Origin: Gramella sp. MT6
GTDB lineage: Bacteria; Bacteroidota; Bacteroidia; Flavobacteriales; Flavobacteriaceae
Assembly (NCBI RefSeq): GCF_019357415.1
Contig: NZ_CP048410.1
Coordinates: 2,327,001 to 2,391,000 of the forward strand
Length of the DNA stretch: 64,000 nucleotides
Direction of reading: 5' to 3'
The position numbers were made by a program, and so were the translations under genes. The notes below the pieces were generated by a model. It did not search any database, was not told the DNA's origin, and saw nothing but the letters and a program-made list of their open reading frames with translations. Shown here one piece after another: positions 1-9,647 of the stretch (positions are counted from its first letter, which is position 1; each line of letters begins with the position of its first letter).

Positions 1-2061
1 AACTATTTATCCCAGTTTTTGAATCATGTAAACCCATATACTGGTGTAGCCTATAAAAATGAACCAAATCTAATAGCTTTTGAGGTCAGTAACGAACCGC
101 ATCACCGCGGAACTCCCGAAGAGGTGAAATCGTTCATCAATAAAATGGTCAAAGCGATGAAAAGTACCGGCACTAAAAAGCCTGTTTTCTATAATGTGAC
201 CCATAGCACTCAACTGGCTGAAACCTATTTTACCTCAGAAATAGATGGGGGCACCTTCCAGTGGTACCCAACCGGCCTGGGTTTTCAAAAGGAACTGGAA
301 GGTAATCTATTGCCTAATGTGAATGATTATAATATTCCATTTGATAACATTATAAAAGAAAATAATAAGGCCAAATTGGTGTATGAGTTCGATGCGGCAG
401 ATGTGAATAAATCTTATATGTACCCGGCGATGGCCAGGAGTTTCAGGGAAGCAGGGGTTCAGCTGGCTACGCATTTCGCCTATGATCCAACCTTCCTGGC
501 TTATGCAAATACCGAGTATAATACCCATTATATGAACCTTAATTATACCCCGCACAAAGCCTTGGCGTTGATGATCGCTTCAGAAATATTTCATGAGGTT
601 TCCTTGAACGAGGATCTTGGAACCTATCCTGAAAATCTTGAATTCGGTGATTTTAAGATCAGTTATAAAGGAGATGTGGCCACCTATAATTCCGGAGAAA
701 AATTCATTTATACCAATTCAACCGAAATTAAACCAAAGCAGATTTCTGAATTAAAGGAAATCGCTGGACATGGGAATTCTCAAATTGTAAAGTATGATGG
801 GAAAGGCGCTTATTTCCTGGATAAGCTTGAAAAGGGAGTTTGGAGATTGGAAGTTATGCCAGATCCAATTCTCATAAAAGATCCATTTGGCAGTAATAGC
901 CTGGATAAAACCGTTTCTGTGATTAGCTGGAAAGAAAATAAGATGGAATTATATCTTGAAGATCTGGCTGAAAATTTCGAGGTTTCAGGCTTAAATGAAG
1001 GAAATAATGTATTCTTCCAAGCTGAAGGAAAAGCATTTGAAATCTCACCAGGTACTTATTTGCTGAAAGCAGAGGGGAAAGAATTTGATATTTCCAGTTT
1101 CGAAAATGATAAGAATTATGAAGTGGTAGCCTTTGAGGCGCAGAAAAGTACAGTGGATAATACCTATCTGGTTCATGAACCATTAGCTTATAGCACTACA
1201 AATGAACCTGTAAAAATAAAAGCTACCATAGTTGCTAAGGATTCGATCAACAAGGTGGAAGCCTGGTTAGAAAACGCGAATAATTATGAGTCTATAGAAT
1301 TAAACGCTGAAAATAATTATGAATATTCTGCTGAAGTGCCGGAAGAATTGCTGAAGCACGGATTTCTTAATTACAGAATCATCGTTTCTACTGCAGGTGG
1401 GAATTATACATTTCCCGGCGGGGTGGAAGGCAGTCCTGCCGATTGGGACTTTCATTCCAAACAGAAATTTGAAACTGCTATTCTAGAAAAAGGCGCGCCG
1501 GTCTATCTTTTTGATGCGGCAACAGATTCAGAAAAAGTAGTACGACAATGGAATAAAGCCAATAATGTAGTGCCGGTAGGTGATAATGAAGTTGAGTTTC
1601 AGGTGAAACTTGATAAATTATTTGAAAAAGATATTGAAAACCTGAATGCTGAACCTATCTATGATTATTCATTCAGGTATAACTTTTCAGATAAACTTGG
1701 AACAAGATCAATTTCAGATAAGAATAAACTGATCATTGAAGCGAGGAGCCTGGTAGATGCTCGGGAGAAGATCCAGGTAGCTTTGGTCATGCAAAACGGA
1801 GCAGCGTTTGGTAAGACCATTGAGCTTACTGATGAAATTCAGGAAATAGAGATCGATCTTAAAGATCTGGAACCAGTTAAGGCGGTAACTCTCCCAAGGC
1901 CATATCCAGGATTTCTACCTTATTATTTTGATCATTCATATTCCGGAGATCTCAAGTTGGAAGAGGTAGAAAGTTTGCAGTTTTCCATTGGTCCGGGGAT
2001 AGAGCAGGAGCAACTTCAGCAATCACATGGAGTTGGAATTAGGAGTGTGAGGATTCAATAA
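1..2061 (+). CDS. Glycoside hydrolase, GH-A clan (GH5-like), 3' part
   Basis: The reading frame is open from the first base, so the N-terminus and any signal peptide lie outside the window. About the first 190 codons look like the second half of a cellulase-type (beta/alpha)8 barrel. FEVSNEP at codons 27-33 places Glu32 as a fitting acid/base, and LVYEFDAAD at 126-134 places Glu129 as a fitting nucleophile. The remaining ~490 residues are beta-rich and probably form Ig-like or carbohydrate-binding modules. I see no T9SS sorting tail. It probably hydrolyses a beta-linked glycan (mannan- or glucan-like), but the substrate cannot be read from this fragment. It converges on nrdJ and shares a terminator with it. 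Confidence 0.75.
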   Translation, partial: NYLSQFLNHVNPYTGVAYKNEPNLIAFEVSNEPHHRGTPEEVKSFINKMVKAMKSTGTKKPVFYNVTHSTQLAETYFTSEIDGGTFQWYPTGLGFQKELEGNLLPNVNDYNIPFDNIIKENNKAKLVYEFDAADVNKSYMYPAMARSFREAGVQLATHFAYDPTFLAYANTEYNTHYMNLNYTPHKALALMIASEIFHEVSLNEDLGTYPENLEFGDFKISYKGDVATYNSGEKFIYTNSTEIKPKQISELKEIAGHGNSQIVKYDGKGAYFLDKLEKGVWRLEVMPDPILIKDPFGSNSLDKTVSVISWKENKMELYLEDLAENFEVSGLNEGNNVFFQAEGKAFEISPGTYLLKAEGKEFDISSFENDKNYEVVAFEAQKSTVDNTYLVHEPLAYSTTNEPVKIKATIVAKDSINKVEAWLENANNYESIELNAENNYEYSAEVPEELLKHGFLNYRIIVSTAGGNYTFPGGVEGSPADWDFHSKQKFETAILEKGAPVYLFDAATDSEKVVRQWNKANNVVPVGDNEVEFQVKLDKLFEKDIENLNAEPIYDYSFRYNFSDKLGTRSISDKNKLIIEARSLVDAREKIQVALVMQNGAAFGKTIELTDEIQEIEIDLKDLEPVKAVTLPRPYPGFLPYYFDHSYSGDLKLEEVESLQFSIGPGIEQEQLQQSHGVGIRSVRIQ

Positions 2062-2228
2062 TACAATGATCAATAAACAGTTATCAATTATCAATTTGCA
2101 AAAGATTCTTCGCTTCTTTTCATTTCGTTCTTATTGATATCAGTTTGTCATTCCGTTGATAGGAGGAATCTCTTTATCGTCCAAAGATTGATTTAGAGCT
2201 GAATAAAATAATAGGAGTTTATCAAAAC

Positions 2229-2263
2229 AAAAAAGGTCCCGCTAAATGACGGGACCTTTTTTT
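2229..2263. terminator. Bidirectional intrinsic terminator
   Basis: A stem AAAAGGTCCCG / CGGGACCTTTT with an 8-nt loop is flanked by an A-run on the left and a T-run on the right. It lies between two convergent genes and can end both the GH5-like gene and nrdJ. Confidence 0.85.
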
Positions 2264-2280
2264 GCAGTTATAACAGAAAA

Positions 2281-4836
2281 TTAACCACACTTAGAAGAAC
2301 CGCAGTCCTTGCAGGTTAAGCATCCTTCCTGGTATATCAGATTTGAGGAATTACAATTGCTGCACTTTTCCTTTTTGGCAACAGTACCGTCAGCGATATA
2401 ACGCTTAAGAGCTCTTACCACACCATTCTTCCAGGTATTGATAGATTCGCTATCAAGTTGAAGGCTATTAATTAGGTCAACCACATTGTCTATAGACATT
2501 CCGTGACGAAGTGTACTGGAGATCAGTTTCGCGTAGTTCCAGAATTCCGGATTGAACTTATGGGAAAGACCTTCAATAGTCGTTTTATATCCCCGTTTGT
2601 TCTCATACTGGAAATCGTAACGGGAAGATCCGTCTTCATTTCTAGCTTTGATGATATAACCTTCGGTTACCCATCTTGGGATAAGTATACCTTCCTCATC
2701 ATCGGCAAAACCGGTGAAGATCTCGTAAGGTCTTCCGTCTACAAGACCAATAAAGGCGATCCATTTGTCTTTATTGTTCTGGAAACGTACTACATCTGCA
2801 GTTAGGACCTCTGGTCTTTTTAATGGGAAATTACCAGCTGTAGTTTCAGTTTCTTCTTCTTTTTTCTCTTCGTTAGAAATAAGAACTCCAGAACGTGAAC
2901 CGTCACGATATACGGTTACTCCTTTACATCCAGCTTCCCATGCTTCCAGGTATAATTTTCCTACCAGCTCTTCATCAACATCATTAGGAAGGTTGATGGT
3001 TACACTAATAGAGTGATCTATCCATTTTTGAACAGCTCCCTGCATTTTCACCTTGCTCAACCAATCCACATCGTTAGAAGTCGCCTGGTAGTAAGGAGAT
3101 AATTTAACCAGTCTATCAAGATCTTCCTGAGTATAATTCTTATCGATCTCATGACCATTTGCTTTCATCCACTCCTTGAAACGGTGGTGGAAAACCACAT
3201 ATTCTTCCCATGAATCTCCAACTTCATCTACAAAATCTACTCTTGCATCTTTATCGTTAGGATTCACTTTTCTTCTTCTCTTATAAACTGGAAGGAAAAC
3301 CGGCTCGATACCAGAAGTTGTCTGGGTCATTAAACTTGTAGTTCCGGTAGGAGCGATGGTTAGAAGAGCAATATTTCTTCTACCATATTCCAGCATATCA
3401 TAATAAAGCTTTTCATCAGCTTCTTTAAGTCTCAGGATAAATGGGTTGTCTTTTTCTCTTTCTGAATCGAAAATAGAAAATGCACCTCTTTCTTTAGCAG
3501 TATCTACAGAAGCCCTGTAAGCAGCTAAAGCAATATTCTTGTGGATATCTACAGAAAAGTCTATTCCTTCCTTGCTACCGTATTTAATACCAAGACCTGC
3601 CAGCATATCACCTTCAGCAGTGATACCTATTCCGGTTCTACGACCTTCATAAGCCTTTTGACGGATATTCAACCATAAGTTCTTTTCTACTGCTTTGATC
3701 TCATCACTCTCTGGGTCTGAATCGATCTTGGCGAGGATGTTATCGATCTTCTCAAGTTCAAGATCAATGATATCATCCATTATTCTCTGTGCCGCAGCAA
3801 CGTGCTTCTTAAATAGATCAAAGTTGAAATGCGCTTTATCTGTAAATGCCTCCTCTACATAAGAAAATAAGTTGATGGCAAGTAAACGACAGGAGTCATA
3901 AGGACAAAGCGGGATCTCACCACAAGGGTTTGTTGAAACCGTTTTATACCCAAGATCTGCATAACAATCTGGTACAGACTCGTTAATAACCGTATCCCAG
4001 AAAAGGATTCCTGGCTCAGCAGATTTCCATGCGTTATGAACGATTTTCTTCCAAAGCTTATTCGCTTCTATATCTTTCTGGAATTTAGGCTTCTCGCTAA
4101 ATACCGGGTATTTTTGAGTGTAATTGCTGTTATTTTTAACAGCCTTCATGAATTCATCATCAATTCTAACCGAAACATTGGCGCCTGTAACTTTCCCCTG
4201 TTCCATTTTTGCATCGATAAAATCTTCAGCATCTGGGTGGTTAATAGAAACTGAAAGCATCAAAGCTCCACGTCTTCCATCCTGGGCAACTTCCCTGGTA
4301 GAATTTGAATAACGCTCCATAAAAGGAACAATTCCCGTAGAAGTTAAAGCCGAATTCTTTACCGCAGAACTTTTTGGGCGAATGTGAGAAAGGTCATGAC
4401 CAACCCCACCTCGACGCTTCATTAATTGTACCTGCTCCTGGTCTATCTTCATGATACCACCATAAGAATCTGAATTACCATCATTGCCTATTACGAAACA
4501 ATTAGAAAGAGAACCCACCTGGTATGGATTTCCTATCCCAGCCATTGGGCTTCCCTGAGGTACGATGTATTTGAAATCTTTGATAAGATCAAAAACTTCA
4601 TCCTCGCTCATAGGATTCGGATATTTCTTTTCAACTCTTGCGATCTCCTTGGCGATACGTCTGTGCATATCATTTGGAGTAAGTTCGTAGATATTTCCCT
4701 GAGAGTCTTTGAGGGCATATTTATTTACCCAAACTCTGGCGGCTAGGTCATCGCCCTTGAAATATTTTAGAGATGCTTCATAAGCCTGTTCCTGGGTATA
4801 GGTTTGTGGAACGACTGGTTTTTCTTCTACAGGCAT
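2281..4836 (-). CDS. nrdJ: Adenosylcobalamin-dependent (class II) ribonucleotide reductase
   Basis: Reduces ribonucleotides to deoxyribonucleotides using an adenosylcobalamin-derived radical, without oxygen or a separate radical subunit. The 851-residue protein has the class II pattern: SNC with Cys113 and a second cysteine at 316 (NPCGEIPLCPYDSCRL region) fit the redox pair, and NPCGE at 303-307 places the thiyl Cys305 with Asn303 and Glu307. APTGTTS follows later. The last 27 residues hold six cysteines in CxxC-like pairs (825-850), a tail that usually re-reduces the active site or binds zinc. It stands alone on the minus strand. The organism must make or import B12; I see no cobalamin riboswitch upstream. 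Confidence 0.95.
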   Translation of the reverse strand: MPVEEKPVVPQTYTQEQAYEASLKYFKGDDLAARVWVNKYALKDSQGNIYELTPNDMHRRIAKEIARVEKKYPNPMSEDEVFDLIKDFKYIVPQGSPMAGIGNPYQVGSLSNCFVIGNDGNSDSYGGIMKIDQEQVQLMKRRGGVGHDLSHIRPKSSAVKNSALTSTGIVPFMERYSNSTREVAQDGRRGALMLSVSINHPDAEDFIDAKMEQGKVTGANVSVRIDDEFMKAVKNNSNYTQKYPVFSEKPKFQKDIEANKLWKKIVHNAWKSAEPGILFWDTVINESVPDCYADLGYKTVSTNPCGEIPLCPYDSCRLLAINLFSYVEEAFTDKAHFNFDLFKKHVAAAQRIMDDIIDLELEKIDNILAKIDSDPESDEIKAVEKNLWLNIRQKAYEGRRTGIGITAEGDMLAGLGIKYGSKEGIDFSVDIHKNIALAAYRASVDTAKERGAFSIFDSEREKDNPFILRLKEADEKLYYDMLEYGRRNIALLTIAPTGTTSLMTQTTSGIEPVFLPVYKRRRKVNPNDKDARVDFVDEVGDSWEEYVVFHHRFKEWMKANGHEIDKNYTQEDLDRLVKLSPYYQATSNDVDWLSKVKMQGAVQKWIDHSISVTINLPNDVDEELVGKLYLEAWEAGCKGVTVYRDGSRSGVLISNEEKKEEETETTAGNFPLKRPEVLTADVVRFQNNKDKWIAFIGLVDGRPYEIFTGFADDEEGILIPRWVTEGYIIKARNEDGSSRYDFQYENKRGYKTTIEGLSHKFNPEFWNYAKLISSTLRHGMSIDNVVDLINSLQLDSESINTWKNGVVRALKRYIADGTVAKKEKCSNCNSSNLIYQEGCLTCKDCGSSKCG

Positions 4837-5110
4837 ATAAATGAGATTTTTAGGTTAGAATTTCGTTTTACTGCGGTATAAAACTAATCAAAGAAATGAG
4901 ACTATTAACAAATCGTTTAGAAAAAGTTATCAAGAAAAAACTGTTAATAGACTGATTATCAACAAACTAAAAAATTACTAACAATGGAAAGTTGACAAAT
5001 AATGAAAATTATAATTTTCATATTTGAAATTGTGTTGGATAGTTCCAATGCAGAAATATTTATGCCCTGGCAAACAGAAAGCGCGAAAATTTCCGAAGAA
5101 AATTTTTAAA
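4837..5110. other. Intergenic stretch upstream of nrdJ
   Basis: AT-rich sequence without a convincing ORF. It should hold the nrdJ promoter on the minus strand, but I find no clean TAnnTTTG box. TTATCAA-type motifs occur twice (near 4928 and 4957). They are too short to call as DnaA or NrdR sites. Confidence 0.4.
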
Positions 5111-5114
5111 TGGT

Positions 5115-5152
5115 AGAAAAAAAGAGGCCCCGCTGTGGGCGGAGCCTTCTTT
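5115..5152 (-). terminator. Intrinsic terminator at the left end of the sus operon
   Basis: Read on the minus strand, a GC-rich hairpin (GGCTCCGCC / GCGGGGCC, loop around CACA) is followed by seven Ts. It lies ~350 nt past the stop of the last leftward gene, so it ends either a long 3' UTR of the sus operon or a separate small RNA. Confidence 0.75.
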
Positions 5153-5197
5153 GAATTAACACCTATGAAAATTCAAAAATAAATCTTTATCCTTGAT

Positions 5198-5238
5198 GGT
5201 TCTAAGGGGATATCCTACAGGGATATTTTAAAAGAACC
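5198..5238 (-). other. Conserved-looking hairpin in the sus 3' region
   Basis: An outer stem GGTTCT/AGAACC encloses an inner stem ATATCC/GGATAT with a 5-nt loop. The structure sits in the ~350-nt untranslated stretch between the last sus gene and the terminator at 5115-5152. It could be part of a small RNA or a 3' UTR stabilising element. Nothing else is recognised between 5240 and 5500. Confidence 0.45.
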
Positions 5239-5501
5239 GCTCCATTTTCAAGAGGAGGTAGGGTTATATTTTCAGTTACTTATGGTAACGTTTTTTCAAA
5301 TTTCAACTCCAGAATTATTTTACTCTGAAGAAGGAGCTAATATAGATAATTATTTGTTGCTTCCTGCAAATTGCCAAACTTTTCATAAATAAATTGCATG
5401 TTTCAAATTAAGTGAACATTCCAATAGCTTCCTGCATGAACTTCGAATGCAGACAAACAATTTTTTAAACTATAGTGAGGTTCCAGCAGGTTGAAAATAA
5501 T

Positions 5502-6215
5502 TTAATTATTCGTTTTAAAAGTAAAGGTGTTACTGGTGGCAGTGTTGTTACCATCACTGGTAATTACTCTCCAGTAATATACTGTATCAGGTTCAACCGA
5601 AATTTCCATACTGGTTCCAGATAGATTCTTCCAGGAATCAGGTGGAGTCTGCATACCATCTGTGCTATCTGCATACAATGTGTAGCTCACCGTGTCTCCA
5701 TCGGGATCCTGAGTGTTCTCCCATTCTATAGTGATCTTACCATTATCTGGAGTAACCGTTGCGCCAGGTGAAGGATAAATGGCCTCTGCAGGGAAGGGTG
5801 CAAAATTTGATTCTCCGTCACCCGCAAGGTAAAACTTCCACTGGTTGGATTTTGTAATTGCCGAACCATTATTTCTGGAAGTTACTTCCCATGCATAAGG
5901 ATGGCCTCTTTGCAGACTTACTTCAGTTTCTGTTGAAGTAAGTCCGGTTTTAGTGGTAATCGACTGGCTATCCAGGTTGGTAATTTTAAGATCATAAAGA
6001 TCTGTATCTGCTGAAGCTTCCCAGCTAAAATCCACTATTGCTGAATTTCCTGATACTTCTCCCTGTTCACATTCCTTATTATTTTCAGGTAAACTCAAAA
6101 CGGCTTTGCCTGGTGCATCCACATTGGGATCTGGATTTGGATTGGGTGCGGGATCGCTATCACAGGAAGTGATGAGCAAAATTCCCAGAACGTAAAAAGC
6201 TAATAACTTTTTCAT
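5502..6215 (-). CDS. Lipoprotein with two fibronectin III-like domains
   Basis: A 237-residue protein with a lipoprotein signal: hydrophobic segment, then ITSC with Cys18 as lipidation site. A Pro/Asn/Asp-rich linker follows. Two beta-sandwich repeats come next, at about 35-130 and 135-237, each with a Trp-containing strand (WEVTSRN, YYWRVITSDG) as in fibronectin III domains. It is the last gene of the leftward sus operon, 3 nt after the amylase stop. The position suggests an outer-membrane glycan-binding or assembly accessory of the starch locus. No enzyme motif is present and I cannot assign a SusF-type starch-binding fold. Confidence 0.7.
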   Translation of the reverse strand: MKKLLAFYVLGILLITSCDSDPAPNPNPDPNVDAPGKAVLSLPENNKECEQGEVSGNSAIVDFSWEASADTDLYDLKITNLDSQSITTKTGLTSTETEVSLQRGHPYAWEVTSRNNGSAITKSNQWKFYLAGDGESNFAPFPAEAIYPSPGATVTPDNGKITIEWENTQDPDGDTVSYTLYADSTDGMQTPPDSWKNLSGTSMEISVEPDTVYYWRVITSDGNNTATSNTFTFKTNN

Positions 6216-6218
6216 CTC

Positions 6219-9200
6219 TTATTCTTTAATTACTTTAATTGTTTTATCTACCGTTTTTCCTTTTAGGTGAACAATGTAAAGGCCTGAACTTCTTGAGCTT
6301 ACATCCAGTTCAATTACCCTGTTAGCCGGCACGCTAACCGCTCTCTTACTTAAAAGGTTACCGATTCCGCCAAATAATTCCACACTTATTTCTGAATCTT
6401 CTCCTGCCACAAATACCTGAAGAGGACCATTTGTTGGATTTGGGTAATAGGCAACTTCTTCACTCACAAAGATTTCTTCAAAATAAGTTCCCTGGCAGTC
6501 CAGGTCTGTATTCACGTGGATACGGTTTGAACCGCTTAGAAGGTCCAGAGTGATCTCAGCCTGATCTGTTACTATAAGTTTTTCATTCAGACTTATGTAA
6601 TATTTACCTGCTCCATCTAGATGTAGAGTTACCTGATTTCGAGTCTGATTCACTACCGAACTGGTGGAAAGGTTTTCCGGTTCCGTAATACTTGCAGAAA
6701 AACATTGTTCAAAATCATTTTCACCGTTTACAGTAAAGCAAATATCATAAGTTCCTGTAGCCAGGCCTTCAAATACCCCGGCAAAATCATTATCACCGTT
6801 CAGGGTTAAAGATTCCTGCCCATCAATAGAAACTGAATAGGTATTATCTGGAATGCTGGAACTTACATTAATAGCTCCATTTTCCTCACCATTGCAACTC
6901 ACACCAACTGCTTCCACGCTAAAAGCATTAGATGGCAGGTTAAACACGGTACAACCTTCAAAATTTACGGTGTCACCGGTGGGAGTGTCAGGACATTTAT
7001 CGTTAGCATCTGAAACTCCGTCTTCATCGGCATCAGGGAAATTATCGTCTGGAAAAAGCTCCGAAACCTGATCGGCATAGATATGCCATTCTCCAGGTGC
7101 AAGGTTCAGGGTCGTAACGGTGGAATTGATCGTTTTCTTTTTGTTGTTATTAAAAAGATCATACCAGACACCGGTTTCCTGAAATTCAACTTCAACAGAA
7201 GTGTTGCTAACTCCAAAATTACCAACGATTAGCATTTTTGAGATCTCATTGCTGCCGGCAGCCGTGGTATTTAAATGTATGGTCTTGATACCATTACTAT
7301 TATTAGCGTCTATTGTAAAATCTTCGGTATTGAAGATAGGTTCAGCATTTCTTAAAGCGATTAGCTTGGAATAATCTTCATACAGGTCTTTACGATCCGG
7401 ATCCTGGAAATAGTCCCAGCGTATTGGTTTATTCCCAATTCTTCCGTTGTAATCTATAGAAAAATCATAACCGAGTTCACCAAACTGCCAGATCATTTTT
7501 GGACCTGGAATGGTGAAGAAAAATGCAGCATTCATACTCATGCGGTCAAGAGCTGTTGGAAGGGATTTTACTGAATAATTTTCAGAAGTATTCCCGTATT
7601 CCAGGGCCTTAAACATTAGTCTTTCTTCATCATGACTTTCCATATAGGCTATATTTCGAGGTTCTTCCCAACCGCGATTCTTATAAGAGGCCCAGGAAAA
7701 ATCAGATTTTCCACCATCATGGTAACCCATGATCGCTTCTCCATAAGATCCCGAAAGGTTACTCCAAAGCATTATTCCCTTACCTTCGTCAAGGCGGTAA
7801 TTGGCCCATTCAGTTTCTTCGTTATTTCCGCCAAGATGTTCGAAGATCACATATGAATTATCATCAACTGCCCACTGGTAATCTGCGTATTGCTTTAAAA
7901 GGGCGACACGATCTGCCTGGTAAGAACCGGTACATCCTTCATCGTTTGCAGTGCAATTCTGAGTAAAACCCTTAGTAAGATCCCATCTGAATCCATCGAA
8001 CTTAAATTCCTCTATCCAATATTGTACGATACGTTTTACATATTGCTGGGTTCCTTCGTATTGATGATTAAAATCGTTGAAAACATTATATGAATGTCTC
8101 GGTGACTGGTTGAAAAATGGATTGTCGCTGGAAGGTGTTCCGCTTGTATCTCCATTCGTACTATTGTATAATCTGAAATAAGGATTTTGGCCAGTGGCAT
8201 GATTAAAAACGATATCTGCGATCACCGCGATTCCACGCTGGTGGGCTTCATCTATCAGTTTCTTCAACATTTCAGGGGAACCATAATACTTATCGGTTGC
8301 CATATGAAAAGAAGGGTTGTATCCCCAGCTTTCGTTGCCGTCAAATTCGTTCACCGGCATTAATTCTATAGCGTTCACGCCAAGATTTTCCAGGTAATCT
8401 AATCGATCGATCAGAGCCTGGTAAGAGTGATCTTCATCAAAATCTCTTAATAATAGCTCATAGATCACAAGGTCTTCTTTTGCCGGCTTTTCAAATGAGG
8501 AATCTCCCCAGTTATAAGTATCGGTATCAGTCTGAAACCAGGTAACGGCATTAGTGGTTTTTCCGGTAGGGTAGGAAGGTATCCCTGAAAAAGTTTCAGG
8601 TTCTATATCCTGATCGTTCCATGGGTCAAGGATCAAATGCGAATAAGGATCTGCTATGGCGATAGAATAATCTACCAGGTACTGGTAAAGGACATCGCTG
8701 TTTGCGGTAAGTCCGTCGATTTCGATCCAGAATCTTTCTTTAGCAGGATCATAATTCATAAGGTAATCATTAGAGATCTCCCAGTCGTTAAGAGAACCTA
8801 TCCAATGCACCACTTCCTTATTTGGTGCATGCAGAACAAAAGTTGCTTTAGTAGGATTTGAAGGATCAAAATTTATCCCGTCTTTCAGACCCGTAGGTAA
8901 AGTCACTTCAGGAACATTGGCCGCTGGTGCAGCGTAAAATATTAAGGACTGAACATCTTCACCATTAATAGCTTTCAGGGTTATTTCGCTGTAATCTGTG
9001 ACCGTAAGAGAATAGTCATAATTCTTAGATAGGGTAGTGGTGGAATTTACCAGGTTCCCATTAACAGAAAGTTCGAAAAGTGCATCTATGCTTGATGTAG
9101 CTGAAATAGCTAAGGAATTACTGTTTTCTAATAAAGTAAAATTGGATGTTGGAGAATTAATGTTCAACTCAAAAGTACCTACATCTTTAGTAAAATCCTG

Positions 9201-9587
9201 AGTTTTTTTATCGCCGGTACCATCTTTGGCCTTTACCAAAAAACCAATTCTGGTGATGCCGGTACGACCAAAAAAATCAGAGACTTTAAAAGTGATACTT
9301 AGGTCTCCATTATCTTCAATTAGCTTATGCGCTTCATTAGAATTATCCCAACTGCCATTATTTGGAGCATCTTGTAGCACATCTGCATTATTGTAACTCC
9401 AGGCCCATAAATAGGCATCGGTTACACCCCATTGGCTAAGATCAATGTCTGAAAAGGTTAATGTTACGGTGTCATTTTCACCGAAAGGATCGGGGTTTAC
9501 TTCCACAGTTGCCTCCTGAACCTGGGCATTTGCCATTTGAATAAGGCTGAGTGTGAAAACCCAAAAAACCAGTAGTTTATTTTTCAT
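6219..9587 (-). CDS. Secreted GH13 alpha-amylase with T9SS sorting domain
   Basis: Cleaves alpha-1,4-glucan outside the cell or on its surface. The 1122 residues comprise a signal peptide (1-21), beta-rich starch-binding-like domains (to ~230), a CBM48/E-set-like region (~240-345) and a GH13 barrel (~370-740). Catalytic regions are DIVFNH (458-463), GFRWD with nucleophile Asp536, FEH with acid/base Glu583 and SHDEE with Asp653. A thrombospondin type 3-like calcium motif lies near 848-868 and SprB-like beta repeats follow. A C-terminal type IX sorting domain (~1048-1122, from YYPNPTNG) ends the protein. It follows susE after an intra-operon terminator, so its expression is probably lower than that of susCDE. 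Confidence 0.92.
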   Translation of the reverse strand: MKNKLLVFWVFTLSLIQMANAQVQEATVEVNPDPFGENDTVTLTFSDIDLSQWGVTDAYLWAWSYNNADVLQDAPNNGSWDNSNEAHKLIEDNGDLSITFKVSDFFGRTGITRIGFLVKAKDGTGDKKTQDFTKDVGTFELNINSPTSNFTLLENSNSLAISATSSIDALFELSVNGNLVNSTTTLSKNYDYSLTVTDYSEITLKAINGEDVQSLIFYAAPAANVPEVTLPTGLKDGINFDPSNPTKATFVLHAPNKEVVHWIGSLNDWEISNDYLMNYDPAKERFWIEIDGLTANSDVLYQYLVDYSIAIADPYSHLILDPWNDQDIEPETFSGIPSYPTGKTTNAVTWFQTDTDTYNWGDSSFEKPAKEDLVIYELLLRDFDEDHSYQALIDRLDYLENLGVNAIELMPVNEFDGNESWGYNPSFHMATDKYYGSPEMLKKLIDEAHQRGIAVIADIVFNHATGQNPYFRLYNSTNGDTSGTPSSDNPFFNQSPRHSYNVFNDFNHQYEGTQQYVKRIVQYWIEEFKFDGFRWDLTKGFTQNCTANDEGCTGSYQADRVALLKQYADYQWAVDDNSYVIFEHLGGNNEETEWANYRLDEGKGIMLWSNLSGSYGEAIMGYHDGGKSDFSWASYKNRGWEEPRNIAYMESHDEERLMFKALEYGNTSENYSVKSLPTALDRMSMNAAFFFTIPGPKMIWQFGELGYDFSIDYNGRIGNKPIRWDYFQDPDRKDLYEDYSKLIALRNAEPIFNTEDFTIDANNSNGIKTIHLNTTAAGSNEISKMLIVGNFGVSNTSVEVEFQETGVWYDLFNNNKKKTINSTVTTLNLAPGEWHIYADQVSELFPDDNFPDADEDGVSDANDKCPDTPTGDTVNFEGCTVFNLPSNAFSVEAVGVSCNGEENGAINVSSSIPDNTYSVSIDGQESLTLNGDNDFAGVFEGLATGTYDICFTVNGENDFEQCFSASITEPENLSTSSVVNQTRNQVTLHLDGAGKYYISLNEKLIVTDQAEITLDLLSGSNRIHVNTDLDCQGTYFEEIFVSEEVAYYPNPTNGPLQVFVAGEDSEISVELFGGIGNLLSKRAVSVPANRVIELDVSSRSSGLYIVHLKGKTVDKTIKVIKE

Positions 9588-9603
9588 ATTGATTTCTTTT
9601 AAT

Positions 9604-9636
9604 AAAAAAGGGGCTATTATTAGATAGCCCCTTTAT
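9604..9636 (-). terminator. Intra-operon terminator between susE and the amylase gene
   Basis: On the minus strand, the hairpin AAAGGGGCTAT / ATAGCCCCTTT with a 6-nt loop is followed by a T-run. It lies in the 60-nt gap between susE and the amylase gene, where partial readthrough would set a susCDE-to-amylase ratio. Confidence 0.75.
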
Positions 9637-9647
9637 AAATACTAATC

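Noticed and set aside
2128..2180. Further copy of the palindromic repeat (GTCATTCCG...GGAATCTC)
   Set aside because: It resembles a different flavobacterial intergenic repeat, but the arms do not pair well enough here to call.
4837..5110. Cobalamin riboswitch upstream of the B12-dependent nrdJ
   Set aside because: I looked for a B12-box-like segment and stem layout on the minus strand and found none.
5286..5298. Third LacI-type operator (TAACGTTTTTTC)
   Set aside because: Only half the palindrome is kept and it lies in the 3' region of the sus operon, where an operator makes little sense.
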